This document shows positions 26,604 through 35,750 of a DNA stretch of 64,000 nucleotides, piece after piece. Origin of the DNA: Rhodanobacteraceae bacterium (GTDB lineage: Bacteria; Pseudomonadota; Gammaproteobacteria; Xanthomonadales; SZUA-5). The translations under genes and the position numbers were made by a program. The stretch lies in NCBI GenBank assembly GCA_024234055.1, contig JACKOW010000006.1, forward strand, positions 1-64,000, read 5' to 3'. The number at the start of each line of letters is the position of its first letter. The stretch's first letter is position 1. The notes under the pieces are model-generated. The model searched no databases and was not told where the DNA came from. It saw only the letters and a list, made by a program, of their open reading frames with translations.

Positions 26604-26964
26604 TTCGTAGGGAACCCGCCCAAGATCAGGCCCCGATCCTCGCGCCACGATCCCGCAGGCGGATTCCACCATCGAGGAAACGATGAGGCCATGAGCGGCC
26701 AACAGGCGGTGGAAACCGCCGGTGCCGCGGTGTCGCCTCATCAGATTGACTTCGCGGGCGGGTTCCACAACACATGGCCTCGCGGCAGGGCGTTCAATGC
26801 AGTCCCACGACAACCAAGCCAAGCAGAAGCAGCGGAGCAAGCTCCGCTCTACGAATGCGCCCCCGTTCGACCCGAGGTTGCGCGAAAATGCTCCGGCTTT
26901 CGAGCTTTTCCCTCTTCCTTTTTCCTTTTTCCTTTTTCCTTTTTCCCTTTTCCCGCTCCTGACC
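26604..26964. other. 361 bp spacer with a pyrimidine heptamer tract, no gene seen
   Basis: It includes GCGGAGCAAGCTCCGC (a small hairpin near 26838) and a TTTTTCC tract at 26918-26955 immediately before the RluE start. Confidence 0.6.
26918..26955. repeat. TTTTTCC heptamer tract
   Basis: About five tandem CCTTTTT/TTTTTCC units on the plus strand end 10 bases before the GTG start of rluE. They leave no purine-rich ribosome site there. Confidence 0.82.
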
Positions 26965-27519
26965 GTGCTCATCGCCCTCAACAAGCCTTACGACGTGCTT
27001 TGCCAGTTCACCGATCCGCAGGGGCGGGCGACGTTGGCGGACTACGTGTCGGTGCCGGGCGTCTACGCCGCCGGTCGGCTGGATCGCGACAGTGAGGGCT
27101 TGTTGCTGCTCAGCGATGAGGGTCCGCTGATCCAGCGCATCAGTCACCCGCGGCACGCACTGGCCAAAGTGTATTGGGCGCAGGTGGAGGGCGTTCCCGA
27201 TGTGCAGGCACTCCAGCAACTGGCGCGTGGGGTACTGTTGAAGGATGGAATGACTCGACCGGCACAAGCGCGCCTGCTGGTTGCCGAGCCGCCGGACTTG
27301 TGGCCGCGTGATCCACCGATCCGCTATCGAGCGCAGATTCCCACGGCCTGGATGGAACTGACGCTGCGTGAGGGCCGCAATCGACAGGTGCGGCGGATGA
27401 CGGCGGCTGTGGGCCATCCCACCCTGCGTTTGATACGGGCGGCGATTGGCGCCGTCACGCTGGGGGGACTGGCGCCGGGACAGTGGCGGGCGATGGATGA
27501 GCGAGTCTTGTTTCGTTGA
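26965..27519 (+). CDS. rluE: 23S rRNA pseudouridine synthase RluE-type
   Basis: The GTG at 26965 gives a 184-residue protein starting MLIALNKPYDVLCQFTD. Family motifs include the catalytic Asp in AAGRLDRDSEGLLLL, HALAKVYWAQVEG, and WMELTLREGRNRQVRRMTAAVGHPTLRLIR. RluE modifies U2457 of E. coli 23S rRNA; the same role is inferred. The ATG at 26722 also opens this frame, but the intervening 80 codons run through repeats and a pyrimidine tract, so they are unlikely to be protein. The lack of a Shine-Dalgarno before 26965 is odd and may mean leaderless or unusually low translation. Confidence 0.88.
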   Translation: MLIALNKPYDVLCQFTDPQGRATLADYVSVPGVYAAGRLDRDSEGLLLLSDEGPLIQRISHPRHALAKVYWAQVEGVPDVQALQQLARGVLLKDGMTRPAQARLLVAEPPDLWPRDPPIRYRAQIPTAWMELTLREGRNRQVRRMTAAVGHPTLRLIRAAIGAVTLGGLAPGQWRAMDERVLFR

Positions 27520-27688
27520 CGACATGGCGTCGCGAAGTCCCCACGGAACCCGATGATCTGCGACACACCGAGAGCCGTCGGTTAAACGGATGTATGCACA
27601 GCCTTAACGGAACGTCGACGGCGGTTGCACTCAGTCGCGATCGGCAGGATTCTTGTGACTACGACGACCTTCGTTGGCGGGGCTGCTC

Positions 27689-30600
27689 ATGCGCAATTTG
27701 ATGAAACTGATGTTGGCATCGGCCTTGGTGACGGCTGCAGCCTGCGCGCTGATCCAGCCGCAGCTGGGCCTGCAGGCCATACCCAAGCCACAGCACGAGC
27801 GCCCGGATGCGCCGGGTCAGCGGGCGGCCTTCGACAACGCCCGCCGCTTGCCGCCGGGAGCCAGCGCGATCAATCCGGCCTGGTATGCGGCGGCCGAGGC
27901 ACAGGCTCGCCGCTTGCCCAGCTTCAGCACCGAAGCCGGTCGTTTTGTCACCGGTGAGAAGACCTCGCCGCGCTGGCAATGGCTGGGCCCCAGCAATGTC
28001 GGCGGACGCACGCGTACGCTGGTGTTTGACCCGCGTGATCCACAGCGCATGCTGGCCGGTGGAGTTTCCGGGGGCATCTTCGAAACCACCAATGGTGGCG
28101 TGTTCTGGAACTCTCTGAACGACGATGCCGCCAACATCAATATCGGTGCCCTGGTCTTCGACCCGGTGACGCCCGATACCATCTATGCCGGCACCGGCGA
28201 ACTCTATCGCAACAACGAACGCCCCTTTGCGGCGATGTGGGGGCAGGGCATCCTGCGATCCACCGACAACGGCCAGAGCTTCCGCCAACTGGTCGCCACC
28301 GCCAATGACAATTTCCGCTACGTCTCCGATCTGGTGATCAGTCCGCTCGATCATCGGCGCATCTACGCCGCGACCAACACCGGCGTCTGGCGCTCGGACG
28401 ATGGCGGCAACAACTTTGTGCAGATCCTGAGGCCGGTCGATGCCGGCGGCGGGCTGCTGTACGAGGGCTGCACCGATCTGCAACTGCTGCCGGGCAGCGA
28501 CGCTTTGCTCGCCAGCTGTGCCTCGCGTTCAGAGGACGACCGCTACTGGCTGCCCAACACCGTCGTGCCGCCGGCCTGCAACGGTCCCTGCCCGGCCACG
28601 GTTTTCCGCACTGATGACGCCACCGGCACGCCGGGTTGGCAGGTGGTGCTGAGCGAGAACGGCATGGGTCGCACCTCGCTGGCGCTGGCGCCATCGAATC
28701 CGAACATCCTGTACGCACTGGCTGCCAGCACCGTGCCGGGCCCGGATCGCAACAATGATGGTCGCGGCGATTACGACAACGGTCTGCACGCCGTGTTCCG
28801 TTCCAACGATGGCGGGCGCACCTGGGAAGCGCGCGTGCGCAACAGCTCGGCCGATGTGCTCTCCACCTATCTGCTCAGCTACGCCGATGGTTTCGAGGCC
28901 GTGCGCTGCAATTTCGGCAGTTTCGATGCCTACAGCGCGGGCTGGTACAACCAGGCCATCGCCGTCAATCCACTCAATCCAGACAGCGTGTGGGTGGCCG
29001 GCATGGAACTGTATCGCTCCGACGACGGCGGTCGCAGCTTCGGCAAGGCCTCGTACTGGTGGCTGGATGGCGTTCATCCCGGCGGCGTCCACGCCGATCA
29101 GCACTCGCTGCACTTTCATCCCAACTACGGGCAGGGCACGCGCCGACTGTACACCACCAACGACGGCGGCGTGGCTTACACCAACGCTGATACGGCACCG
29201 GTCAATCGCGCCGCCAACGCAGCTTGTACGCCCAACAACGGCGGCGTGAGCTGGACCACGATCGAGGAAGGTCTGGGCTCCGTGCAGTTCTATACCGGCA
29301 CCGTCAATGATCAGGGTACGGTCTGGATGGGCGGTGCCCAGGACAACGGCACCTTGCTGCAGAGCACCTTCTCCAGCGGCAACATCTTCAGCGAGATCTT
29401 CGGTGGCGACGGTGCCAGCGTGGCCATCGATCCGCGCAGCGAGAACACGCTGTACGTGAGCTATCAGAACGTCAACATCCATCGCTCGATCAACGGTGGG
29501 AACTTCGTCAGGGCCACCAACGGCATCGTCGACAACACCGTGTTCATCATGCCTTTCGTGCTCGACACGGCGAATCCTGATCGACTCTATGCCGGCGGTT
29601 CGCGGCTCTGGCGCACCAACGACCAGGGCCGCAACTGGGTGCCCGCCAGCGTATCGCTGGGCGGCTTGTTCACCGACTGGATCTCGGCCATCGGCCTGTC
29701 ACCCACCGATCCCAATCGCATCCTGATCGGCAACCAGCACGCCATCTATCGCAGCAGCAATGCCGCCAGCAGCAACGGCAGCAGCGTCTTCGCCAGTGTC
29801 TCCCCGCGGATCGGTTGGGTGTCATCGCTGGGCTTCGATCCGGTCGATGCCAATATCGCCTACGCCACCTATTCCACCTTTGGCGGTCACCACGTGTGGC
29901 GCAGCAACGACGCCGGCGCCAGTTGGACGGCCATCGACGGCGAAGGCGACGGCGCCCTGCCGGACGTGCCGGTGCACCATCTGGTGGTCGATCCCAACGA
30001 CCGCCAGCGCCTCTATATCGGCACCGACATCGGTGTGTTCGTCACCCTCGATGGCGGCGCCAACTGGGCCCGCGAGAACGGCGGCTTCGCCAATGTCATC
30101 GTCGAGCGCCTGGCCATCGCCAAACAGCCACAAAGCGGTGTGCCCGAGCTCTATGCCTTCACCTACGGACGCGGCGCCTGGCGCGCGCCGCTGGTGGATT
30201 TCGATGGTGTGCCTGACTATGAAATCGGCGCCGACATCTCCGGCGCCTTCTTCGATCCGACCCAGGACGGCCACGGCTGGTTCATCGAAGCCACCAGCAT
30301 CGACGGCGTGCCCGGCGTGGTGGCCACCTGGTACACCTACCTCAATGGCGAGCTGGTGTGGATGGTCGGCACCGCGCCGGTGGATGGCCATAGCGCGCGG
30401 GTGCCGCTGGCGATCACCCAGGGTGGCGGATTCCCACCCAATCACGATCCAGCCCAGGTGCAACTACAGCCCTGGGGCGAAGTGCTGCTGGATTTCAGCA
30501 GCCGCGATCAGGGCACGGCCACGTGGACCACGAACATGCCCGGCTTCAGCAACGGCAGCATGGCGCTGAGCCGCATCAGCCGACTCAGTGGCAGCGTCAG

Positions 30601-31000
30601 CTCCGCCAGCGCCGGGCTCTCGGCCTGCCACAGCGGCACCTGGTACAACGCTGGCCAGAATGGCCACGGCCTGCAAGTGCAGATGATCGGTGCCCCTGGC
30701 AGCCAGCAGCTGGTGGTGATCTGGTTTGCCTATCTCAACGGCCAGCAGCGCTGGCTGCTGGGCGTGGGGCCGGTGGTCGGCGATCAGGCCAATCTGGCCA
30801 TGACCATCACCCGCGGCGCCCAGTTTCCGCCGAATTTCTCAGCTGGGGATGTGATCCGTGAGCCCTGGGGCACACTGAGTTTCCGCAGCCTCGACGGCCA
30901 GAACGCCCGCATTGAGTGGAACAGCAGCTTGCCGGGCTACGGCAGCGGCGGCCTGAATCTGACCCGGCTGACGACCTTGCTGGGGAAGAGCTGTCCCTAG
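27689..31000 (+). CDS. Secreted sialidase/Vps10-like beta-propeller protein with duplicated C-terminal module
   Basis: The start at 27689 (MRNLMKLMLASALVTAAACALIQ) opens a signal peptide; a TTG at 27674 is an alternative. The body contains many Asp-box-type repeats, such as RSTDNGQSF, RSDDGGNNF, RSNDGGRTW, RSDDGGRSF, RTNDQGRNW and RSNDAGASW. These mark seven- or ten-bladed BNR propellers of the sialidase/sortilin type. From about residue 845 there are two copies of a 120-residue module (FFDPTQDGHGWFIEATS...WYTYLNGELVWMVG and GTWYNAGQNGHGLQVQM...WFAYLNGQQRWLLGVG). No sialidase active-site arginine triad was recognised, so a binding or adhesive role is as likely as catalysis. Confidence 0.87.
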   Translation: MRNLMKLMLASALVTAAACALIQPQLGLQAIPKPQHERPDAPGQRAAFDNARRLPPGASAINPAWYAAAEAQARRLPSFSTEAGRFVTGEKTSPRWQWLGPSNVGGRTRTLVFDPRDPQRMLAGGVSGGIFETTNGGVFWNSLNDDAANINIGALVFDPVTPDTIYAGTGELYRNNERPFAAMWGQGILRSTDNGQSFRQLVATANDNFRYVSDLVISPLDHRRIYAATNTGVWRSDDGGNNFVQILRPVDAGGGLLYEGCTDLQLLPGSDALLASCASRSEDDRYWLPNTVVPPACNGPCPATVFRTDDATGTPGWQVVLSENGMGRTSLALAPSNPNILYALAASTVPGPDRNNDGRGDYDNGLHAVFRSNDGGRTWEARVRNSSADVLSTYLLSYADGFEAVRCNFGSFDAYSAGWYNQAIAVNPLNPDSVWVAGMELYRSDDGGRSFGKASYWWLDGVHPGGVHADQHSLHFHPNYGQGTRRLYTTNDGGVAYTNADTAPVNRAANAACTPNNGGVSWTTIEEGLGSVQFYTGTVNDQGTVWMGGAQDNGTLLQSTFSSGNIFSEIFGGDGASVAIDPRSENTLYVSYQNVNIHRSINGGNFVRATNGIVDNTVFIMPFVLDTANPDRLYAGGSRLWRTNDQGRNWVPASVSLGGLFTDWISAIGLSPTDPNRILIGNQHAIYRSSNAASSNGSSVFASVSPRIGWVSSLGFDPVDANIAYATYSTFGGHHVWRSNDAGASWTAIDGEGDGALPDVPVHHLVVDPNDRQRLYIGTDIGVFVTLDGGANWARENGGFANVIVERLAIAKQPQSGVPELYAFTYGRGAWRAPLVDFDGVPDYEIGADISGAFFDPTQDGHGWFIEATSIDGVPGVVATWYTYLNGELVWMVGTAPVDGHSARVPLAITQGGGFPPNHDPAQVQLQPWGEVLLDFSSRDQGTATWTTNMPGFSNGSMALSRISRLSGSVSSASAGLSACHSGTWYNAGQNGHGLQVQMIGAPGSQQLVVIWFAYLNGQQRWLLGVGPVVGDQANLAMTITRGAQFPPNFSAGDVIREPWGTLSFRSLDGQNARIEWNSSLPGYGSGGLNLTRLTTLLGKSCP

Positions 31001-31440
31001 CACGGGGTGCGGGGCAGGGGGCAGGGGGCAGGGGGCAGGGGCCAACCTCGACGCATGATCTGACCATGCCGCGACGTGGGTCCCCTGCCCCTTTTTGATG
31101 CGCGAATAAGCACACCGCCAGGGGCGACCGGGACTTTAACAGAACATGCCGTAACATATTGATTTGCATAATAACAAAACAGCGGTTTGGGGCAGAAGTC
31201 CGGCATTCCCGGGCGGTCCGATTGTGCAGCAAGGCTGGGCCCCCGCCCCCCGCCCCCGTTGCCCCGTGCCCTCTCGTTCGATGCGCGAATCAGAGCTCCG
31301 CAGTCGCCACTCCGATCACGCGCCCATGGCCACGCCCGCCACCCCAAGCCACGTCGCGGCAGTTCAGGCCTTATGATCGGACGCACGCGCCGAGACTGAT
31401 CCGGCCCGTGCTTCCTGCAGCCCGAAGGCCTGACCACCCG
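31001..31440. other. 440 bp spacer with repeat elements, no gene seen
   Basis: It holds the GTGGGTCCCC element (31011-31091) and a second related element at about 31215-31290 (GTCCGATTGTGCAGCAAGGCTGGGCCCCCGCCCCC...TTCGATGCGCGAATC), which resembles 56130-56166. An AT-rich stretch, CATGCCGTAACATATTGATTTGCATAATAACAAAAC near 31145-31181, stands out and may hold a promoter. Confidence 0.6.
31011..31091. repeat. GTGGGTCCCC-core element with GGGGCAG tract
   Basis: Four GGGGCAG units, the core CTCGACGCATGATCTGACC...GCGACGTGGGTCCCCTGCCCC, and a GATGCGCGAATAAGC tail. Confidence 0.85.
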
Positions 31441-33333
31441 ATGACTCTGCCGCAACTGCCACTGCCCTGGTTGATGACCGCTGCCGTGGTCCTTGGCGTG
31501 GGCGCCCAATGGCTGGCCTGGCGTATGCGCCTGCCAGCCATCGTGCTGCTGCTTGGCATCGGCATCATCGTCGGGCCGGTCTTGGGCCTGCTCAATCCGG
31601 ACCATCTACTGGGTGAAGCCCTGTTTCCGATCGCCTCGCTGGCGGTGGCGATCATCCTCTTCGAGGGCGCGCTGACATTGCGTATCGAGGAAATCCATGG
31701 TCTGCGCGGACCGATCTGGAATCTGGTCAGCATCGGCGCGCTGCTCAACCTGGTGCTGATCGCGGCGGCTGCGCATCTGTTCCTGAAGGCACCGGTGCCG
31801 ATGGCCCTGCTGATCGGCGCCATCTGCAGCGTCACCGGACCGACCGTGGTCGGACCGATGCTGCGCGCCATCCGGCCACGGCCCAGCGTCGACAAGGTGC
31901 TGCGCTGGGAGGGCATCATCATCGACCCGATCGGCGCGGTGCTGGCGGTGCTGGCGCTGGAACTGGCGCTGAGCGGCTACGGCGACACCATCTGGTGGCA
32001 GCTGGGACGGCTGATGCTGGTCGGCAGCGCTTTCGGCTTTGCCTTTGCCTGGGCCATTGGCATCTGTCTGCGCAGGCACTGGATACCCTGGTATCTGCGC
32101 AGCGCGGTGATCCTGGCGGCGGTGCTGCTGGCCTTCACCTGTTCCAATGAGATCGCCCACGAATCCGGGCTGCTGACCGTGACCATCATGGGGGTGGTGC
32201 TGGCCAACCTGCGCGACGTCGATCTCGAGGACGTGCTGCACGTCAAGGAAACCCTGACGGTGATGCTGGTCTCGCTGCTGTTCATCCTGCTGGCGGCGCG
32301 ACTGGATGTGTCCAGCTTCGAGCGTCTGGGCTGGGGTCTGCCGCTGTTTCTGCTGGTGGTGCTGTTCATCGCCCGCACCGTCGCCGTCTTTCTGAGCACG
32401 CTGGGCTCCAGGCTGGACTGGAAGGAAAGGACACTGATCGCCTGGATGGGTCCGCGCGGCATCGTCGCCGCGGCCGTCGGTTCGCTGTTCGCCCTGCGCC
32501 TGGAAAGCGAGCAGGTGCCCGGCGGCGAGCTTCTGGTGCCGGCCGTGTTCAGCGTGATCATCGCCAGCGTGCTGCTGCAGAGCTTCACCGCGCGGCGCCT
32601 GGCACTGCGTCTGGGCTTGGCCGAAGCCGTTCCCAAGGGCGTGCTGCTGGTCGGCTCCTCACACTTCGCCTGCGCCTTCGGTCTGGCCCTGAAGGCTCGT
32701 GGCTTCCGAGTGCTGATGGCCGACGTCAACTGGGATTCCCTGCGCAAGGCGCGGATGCAGGGGCTGGATACCTATTTCGGGCGGATCGTCTCCGAACATG
32801 CAGACAAGCATCTGGATACCAGCGGCGTCGCCAAACTGTTTGCGCTGGCCAGCCGGCCCAACCAGAACGCGCTGGCCTGCCTGCATTTCAAGAGCGAATT
32901 GGGCACCGATGGCGTGCTGGCCTTGCGTACGGCCGAAGACAAGGGTCACAGCAAGGGCACGCTGGCCGGCAATTTGCGATCACCGTGGTTGTTTCGCAAG
33001 GATGTCACCCATGCCTCGCTGGAAGAGCTGATCGACCAGGGCGCGCGCATCCGCGGCCACAAGATCAAGGAAAACTTCGGATTGAAGGAATTCCGAATCC
33101 GCTTTCCCGACGCGCTTGGCCTGCTCGCCATCAGTCCCAGGCAGCAGCTGCTGGCCTTCACGCACCAGGGAGCACCGCCACTCAAGCCAGGTTGGGAATT
33201 GCTGGCCCTGCATCCCAAACCCGCCGACACCGATACCGCCATCGAAGTCGAAGCGTCAACGCCCTTCGACCCGGGCAAGGAACTGGTGGGGGATGAGCTG
33301 CTGCTGCCCAGGGAGGCCGCGGCGGACCATTAA
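31441..33333 (+). CDS. CPA1-type cation:proton antiporter with C-terminal TrkA-N-like domain
   Basis: The start at 31441 (MTLPQLPLPWLM) yields 630 residues. About a dozen membrane segments fill residues 1-400, with the conserved CSVTGPTVVGPMLR and GIIIDPIGAVLAVLALELAL blocks. Acidic residues sit in helices expected to bind Na+/H+. IAWMGPRGIVAAAVGSLFALRL is a further family hallmark. Residues about 415-520 form a Rossmann-like regulatory domain (KGVLLVGSSHFACAFGLALKARGFRVLMADVNWDSLRKAR). It resembles Na+/H+ antiporters coupled to an NAD-sensing TrkA-N domain, although the Gly motif is not canonical. It exchanges Na+ or K+ for H+ at the inner membrane. Confidence 0.9.
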   Translation: MTLPQLPLPWLMTAAVVLGVGAQWLAWRMRLPAIVLLLGIGIIVGPVLGLLNPDHLLGEALFPIASLAVAIILFEGALTLRIEEIHGLRGPIWNLVSIGALLNLVLIAAAAHLFLKAPVPMALLIGAICSVTGPTVVGPMLRAIRPRPSVDKVLRWEGIIIDPIGAVLAVLALELALSGYGDTIWWQLGRLMLVGSAFGFAFAWAIGICLRRHWIPWYLRSAVILAAVLLAFTCSNEIAHESGLLTVTIMGVVLANLRDVDLEDVLHVKETLTVMLVSLLFILLAARLDVSSFERLGWGLPLFLLVVLFIARTVAVFLSTLGSRLDWKERTLIAWMGPRGIVAAAVGSLFALRLESEQVPGGELLVPAVFSVIIASVLLQSFTARRLALRLGLAEAVPKGVLLVGSSHFACAFGLALKARGFRVLMADVNWDSLRKARMQGLDTYFGRIVSEHADKHLDTSGVAKLFALASRPNQNALACLHFKSELGTDGVLALRTAEDKGHSKGTLAGNLRSPWLFRKDVTHASLEELIDQGARIRGHKIKENFGLKEFRIRFPDALGLLAISPRQQLLAFTHQGAPPLKPGWELLALHPKPADTDTAIEVEASTPFDPGKELVGDELLLPREAAADH

Positions 33334-33376
33334 TACACGCCCCGCCCCTGCTGCGAGCGCAAGCTGCAGCTTTGGT

Positions 33377-34285
33377 CTACTTGAATTCGCCCGTGGCTTG
33401 ACTCGGTGGAGTCGATTCCTGTTCCCAATCATTGGCATCGGTGGGCGCTGCTTTCGAAACCAGCCCAGACGCGTGTGGATGTGTCCGCCTGACTACCGTC
33501 GCCAGGACCGCGCTCGATTCCCTGATCTCCCACCAGCGCCAGACTCGGTACGCCAAACGACCCACCAGTACAATCAGCGCGATATAGCCTGCGCCGCTGC
33601 TGCCGAAAAAGGCCAGCCAGGAAAACGCGGCAATACCGAAATAGGTGTCGAGGACATCATCGGAGTCCAGAAACAGATCGACAGATCCTGGTGTGGTGGC
33701 TCGGGCGGCGATGATCTCCTGCGCCGTGGTGACCAGCCGCCAGCCCGTCACGAAAATCATGGTCAACGGCAGGAACCACTGTTCGAATATGGTCTTGCGA
33801 ACGATGATCTCCATCGACTCCAGCGTCAGCCAGGTGGCAGGCAACAACACCAGCGTGCAAACCAGGGCGGCAATCAGGGTCCACAGGGGCTGCGGTCTGG
33901 GAAGCAGCAGACGGCGCCACGAACGACCACGCTCGATCTGGGTACAGGTGTCCAACAAGACCATCGCCCGATATTGGCGCGAATGACAGTAATGAATGGG
34001 GCGCTTCGCAAATGCATAGCGAAGCACGTCCAGCAACACCGTCAAGACGGCCAGAAAAACCAGGGCAGCCAGCAAAGCGCCCGGCGACCAGCCCATCCAT
34101 GATCCGAAGGCCAGAAACAGAAATCCGCGCAATACCGCAAAGACCTTTCCACGGGCGCGTTTGAGACCCCGACCAAGGACATAGTTGAGTGCGCGCGGGC
34201 CATTGGTCGCGATGGAATCCCGGTCATCTTCGGTGATCGCCACCGTCGGGCGCGGTACCAACAGAGAGAGTGCACCCAATATCAT
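33377..34285 (-). CDS. Membrane protein of unknown function
   Basis: The 302-residue protein has four to six predicted hydrophobic segments, among them LALVFLAVLTVLLDVLRYAF-like, LIAALVCTLVLLPATWLTL, FGIAAFSWLAFFGSSGAGYIALIVLVG and LFLAFGSWMGW. A polar, Ser/Thr-rich cytoplasmic tail ends TPPSQATGEFK. I do not recognise the family. It is convergent with the antiporter gene (43 bases between stops) and divergent from the cyclase-like gene, so it may share regulation with the signalling cassette. That link is speculative. Confidence 0.68.
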   Translation of the reverse strand: MILGALSLLVPRPTVAITEDDRDSIATNGPRALNYVLGRGLKRARGKVFAVLRGFLFLAFGSWMGWSPGALLAALVFLAVLTVLLDVLRYAFAKRPIHYCHSRQYRAMVLLDTCTQIERGRSWRRLLLPRPQPLWTLIAALVCTLVLLPATWLTLESMEIIVRKTIFEQWFLPLTMIFVTGWRLVTTAQEIIAARATTPGSVDLFLDSDDVLDTYFGIAAFSWLAFFGSSGAGYIALIVLVGRLAYRVWRWWEIRESSAVLATVVRRTHPHASGLVSKAAPTDANDWEQESTPPSQATGEFK

Positions 34286-34508
34286 TGGTATGGCTGTCGT
34301 TCTCGGCGAAAAGAGCTGGGACCGCTGAGTTTACAATACAGAACGCTCCCCGCCCGAACGATAAACCATTGCGAGCCGAGCATGCGATCGAAATCCGCCA
34401 GGGATGGGGCTCTATCGTCGATGGCCTCCGGCCTGCCGCCGCGTTGACCCTCTGCAGTCGCTGCGCCATGATGACCCGAAATCGCTGATCATCAGGCTGG
34501 AGGTATGG

Positions 34509-35291
34509 GTGCAAATCGGCAAGTTCGAGCGCAGCCGCCTGGTCATGTTCCTGTCGGCGGACGTGGTGGGTTCCACTGCCTTCAAGGCCGCGGCGCAGAG
34601 CGAAACCGGTCCGGACTCGTGGCTAGGGGCTTTTGAGACACTGTTTCGCGAACTACCGCTGATCTTTATCGGTCATCTGGCCCGGCAATTCATCGAGGAG
34701 GATGACCTGCCCGAGAGTGGCGTCTGGAAAGTCATGGGTGACGAAGTGGTATTTGCCGCCATGCCGCAGTCACTGGCACACGCGCAACTGATCACGGCGG
34801 CCTTCTGCGGCGCTGTGTCCAGCTACGACCAGCGGATCGCCGAGCGCTGGCCCTTGCGGATACGCGGCTGCTGCTGGGGCGCAGAAATCGGCGAACGCAA
34901 CCGCGCCATCGAGATCCCGGAGATGCTCGGTGGCTCAGAGGACAGCCCCTATCTGGACTTCCTCGGTCCGGATATTGACATCGGCTTCAGACTGAGCGGG
35001 CACTCGCGTCCCGGCGAAGTCATCCTGTCGCCGAATCTGGCAGAAGCCTTTGCCGAGGAGCCTGATCAGCGCGATCTGCGCTTTCATTTCGTCGGTGAAG
35101 CCCCGCTCAAGGGCGTTTGCGCCGGTCAGCCTTTCCCCTTGGTACTGGTGTCGCTTGAATCGGCCGGTCAGACCGAATTCGCCATCACGGCAGCCCCGGA
35201 TCTGGCCGCCAGATTGGCGGCCACACGCATCCGCATGCGGGATGAGCACGGCGCTTTCCCGGCACCGCCGGTCAGGCTCGATCAGGGCTGA
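34509..35291 (+). CDS. Class III adenylate/guanylate cyclase-like protein
   Basis: The GTG at 34509 is preceded by GGAGG at good spacing and gives a 260-residue soluble protein. The N-terminal half is a cyclase homology domain with metal-binding Asp18 (FLSADVVGST) and Asp78 (WKVMGDEVVF). Lys74 sits where class III adenylate cyclases hold the base-recognition Lys. Later residues, YLDFLGPDIDIGFRLS, align with the GxxVNxAxRL block. The usual transition-state Asn appears as Asp there, while the Arg is kept, so activity is uncertain. It is followed by a STAS gene on the same strand and may make the signal read by the cyclic-nucleotide-binding domains encoded opposite. Confidence 0.8.
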   Translation: MQIGKFERSRLVMFLSADVVGSTAFKAAAQSETGPDSWLGAFETLFRELPLIFIGHLARQFIEEDDLPESGVWKVMGDEVVFAAMPQSLAHAQLITAAFCGAVSSYDQRIAERWPLRIRGCCWGAEIGERNRAIEIPEMLGGSEDSPYLDFLGPDIDIGFRLSGHSRPGEVILSPNLAEAFAEEPDQRDLRFHFVGEAPLKGVCAGQPFPLVLVSLESAGQTEFAITAAPDLAARLAATRIRMRDEHGAFPAPPVRLDQG

Positions 35292-35408
35292 GCGGCGCCG
35301 GACCTTCGCGGGTGCTTGGGTCAGACCGGTGCTTTGTGTCAAAGTGCGGTCTGGTCTGCATTTCGAGCGTTCTACGCCGGAGATGTCAGCTGAACAGAGG
35401 AAGTCAGC

Positions 35409-35744
35409 ATGCAAATTGATCTGGTGCAGGAAGGCAATGTCACGGTGGTGGTGCCCATCGGGCGGATCGATTCGAACACCGCAGCGGAACTGGAGCGCGT
35501 CTGTGATGAGCAGATCGCTGCAGGACGGCGCAAGATCCTGCTGGATCTGGCCGGCATCGATTACGTCAGCTCGGCCGGACTGCGGGTGTTTCTGGTGGTT
35601 GGCAAGAAATTGCAACGCGAAGGTGGACGCGTTGCCCTGTGCTGCCTGACTCCGATGGTCAGCGAGGTGCTGGCGATAGCCGGCTTCGATCGCATTCTGA
35701 CCACCGCCGGCAATCGCGGCGAAGGCCTGGCCAAACTGATCTAG
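35409..35744 (+). CDS. STAS-domain anti-sigma factor antagonist
   Basis: This 111-residue single-domain protein resembles SpoIIAA/RsbV. The phosphorylatable serine lies in IDYVSSAGLRVFL near residues 56-60, after KILLDLAG. RSB-type antagonists are inactivated by kinase phosphorylation and reactivated by a PP2C phosphatase. Such a phosphatase (SpoIIE type) is encoded 756 bases away on the other strand. GAGGAAG precedes the ATG. Its stop is 6 bases from the convergent methyltransferase stop. Confidence 0.93.
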   Translation: MQIDLVQEGNVTVVVPIGRIDSNTAAELERVCDEQIAAGRRKILLDLAGIDYVSSAGLRVFLVVGKKLQREGGRVALCCLTPMVSEVLAIAGFDRILTTAGNRGEGLAKLI

Positions 35745-35750
35745 TGCGGG

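Noticed and set aside
26722..26964. N-terminal extension of RluE
   Set aside because: The region includes a pyrimidine heptamer tract and a small hairpin; RluE homology begins at 26965.
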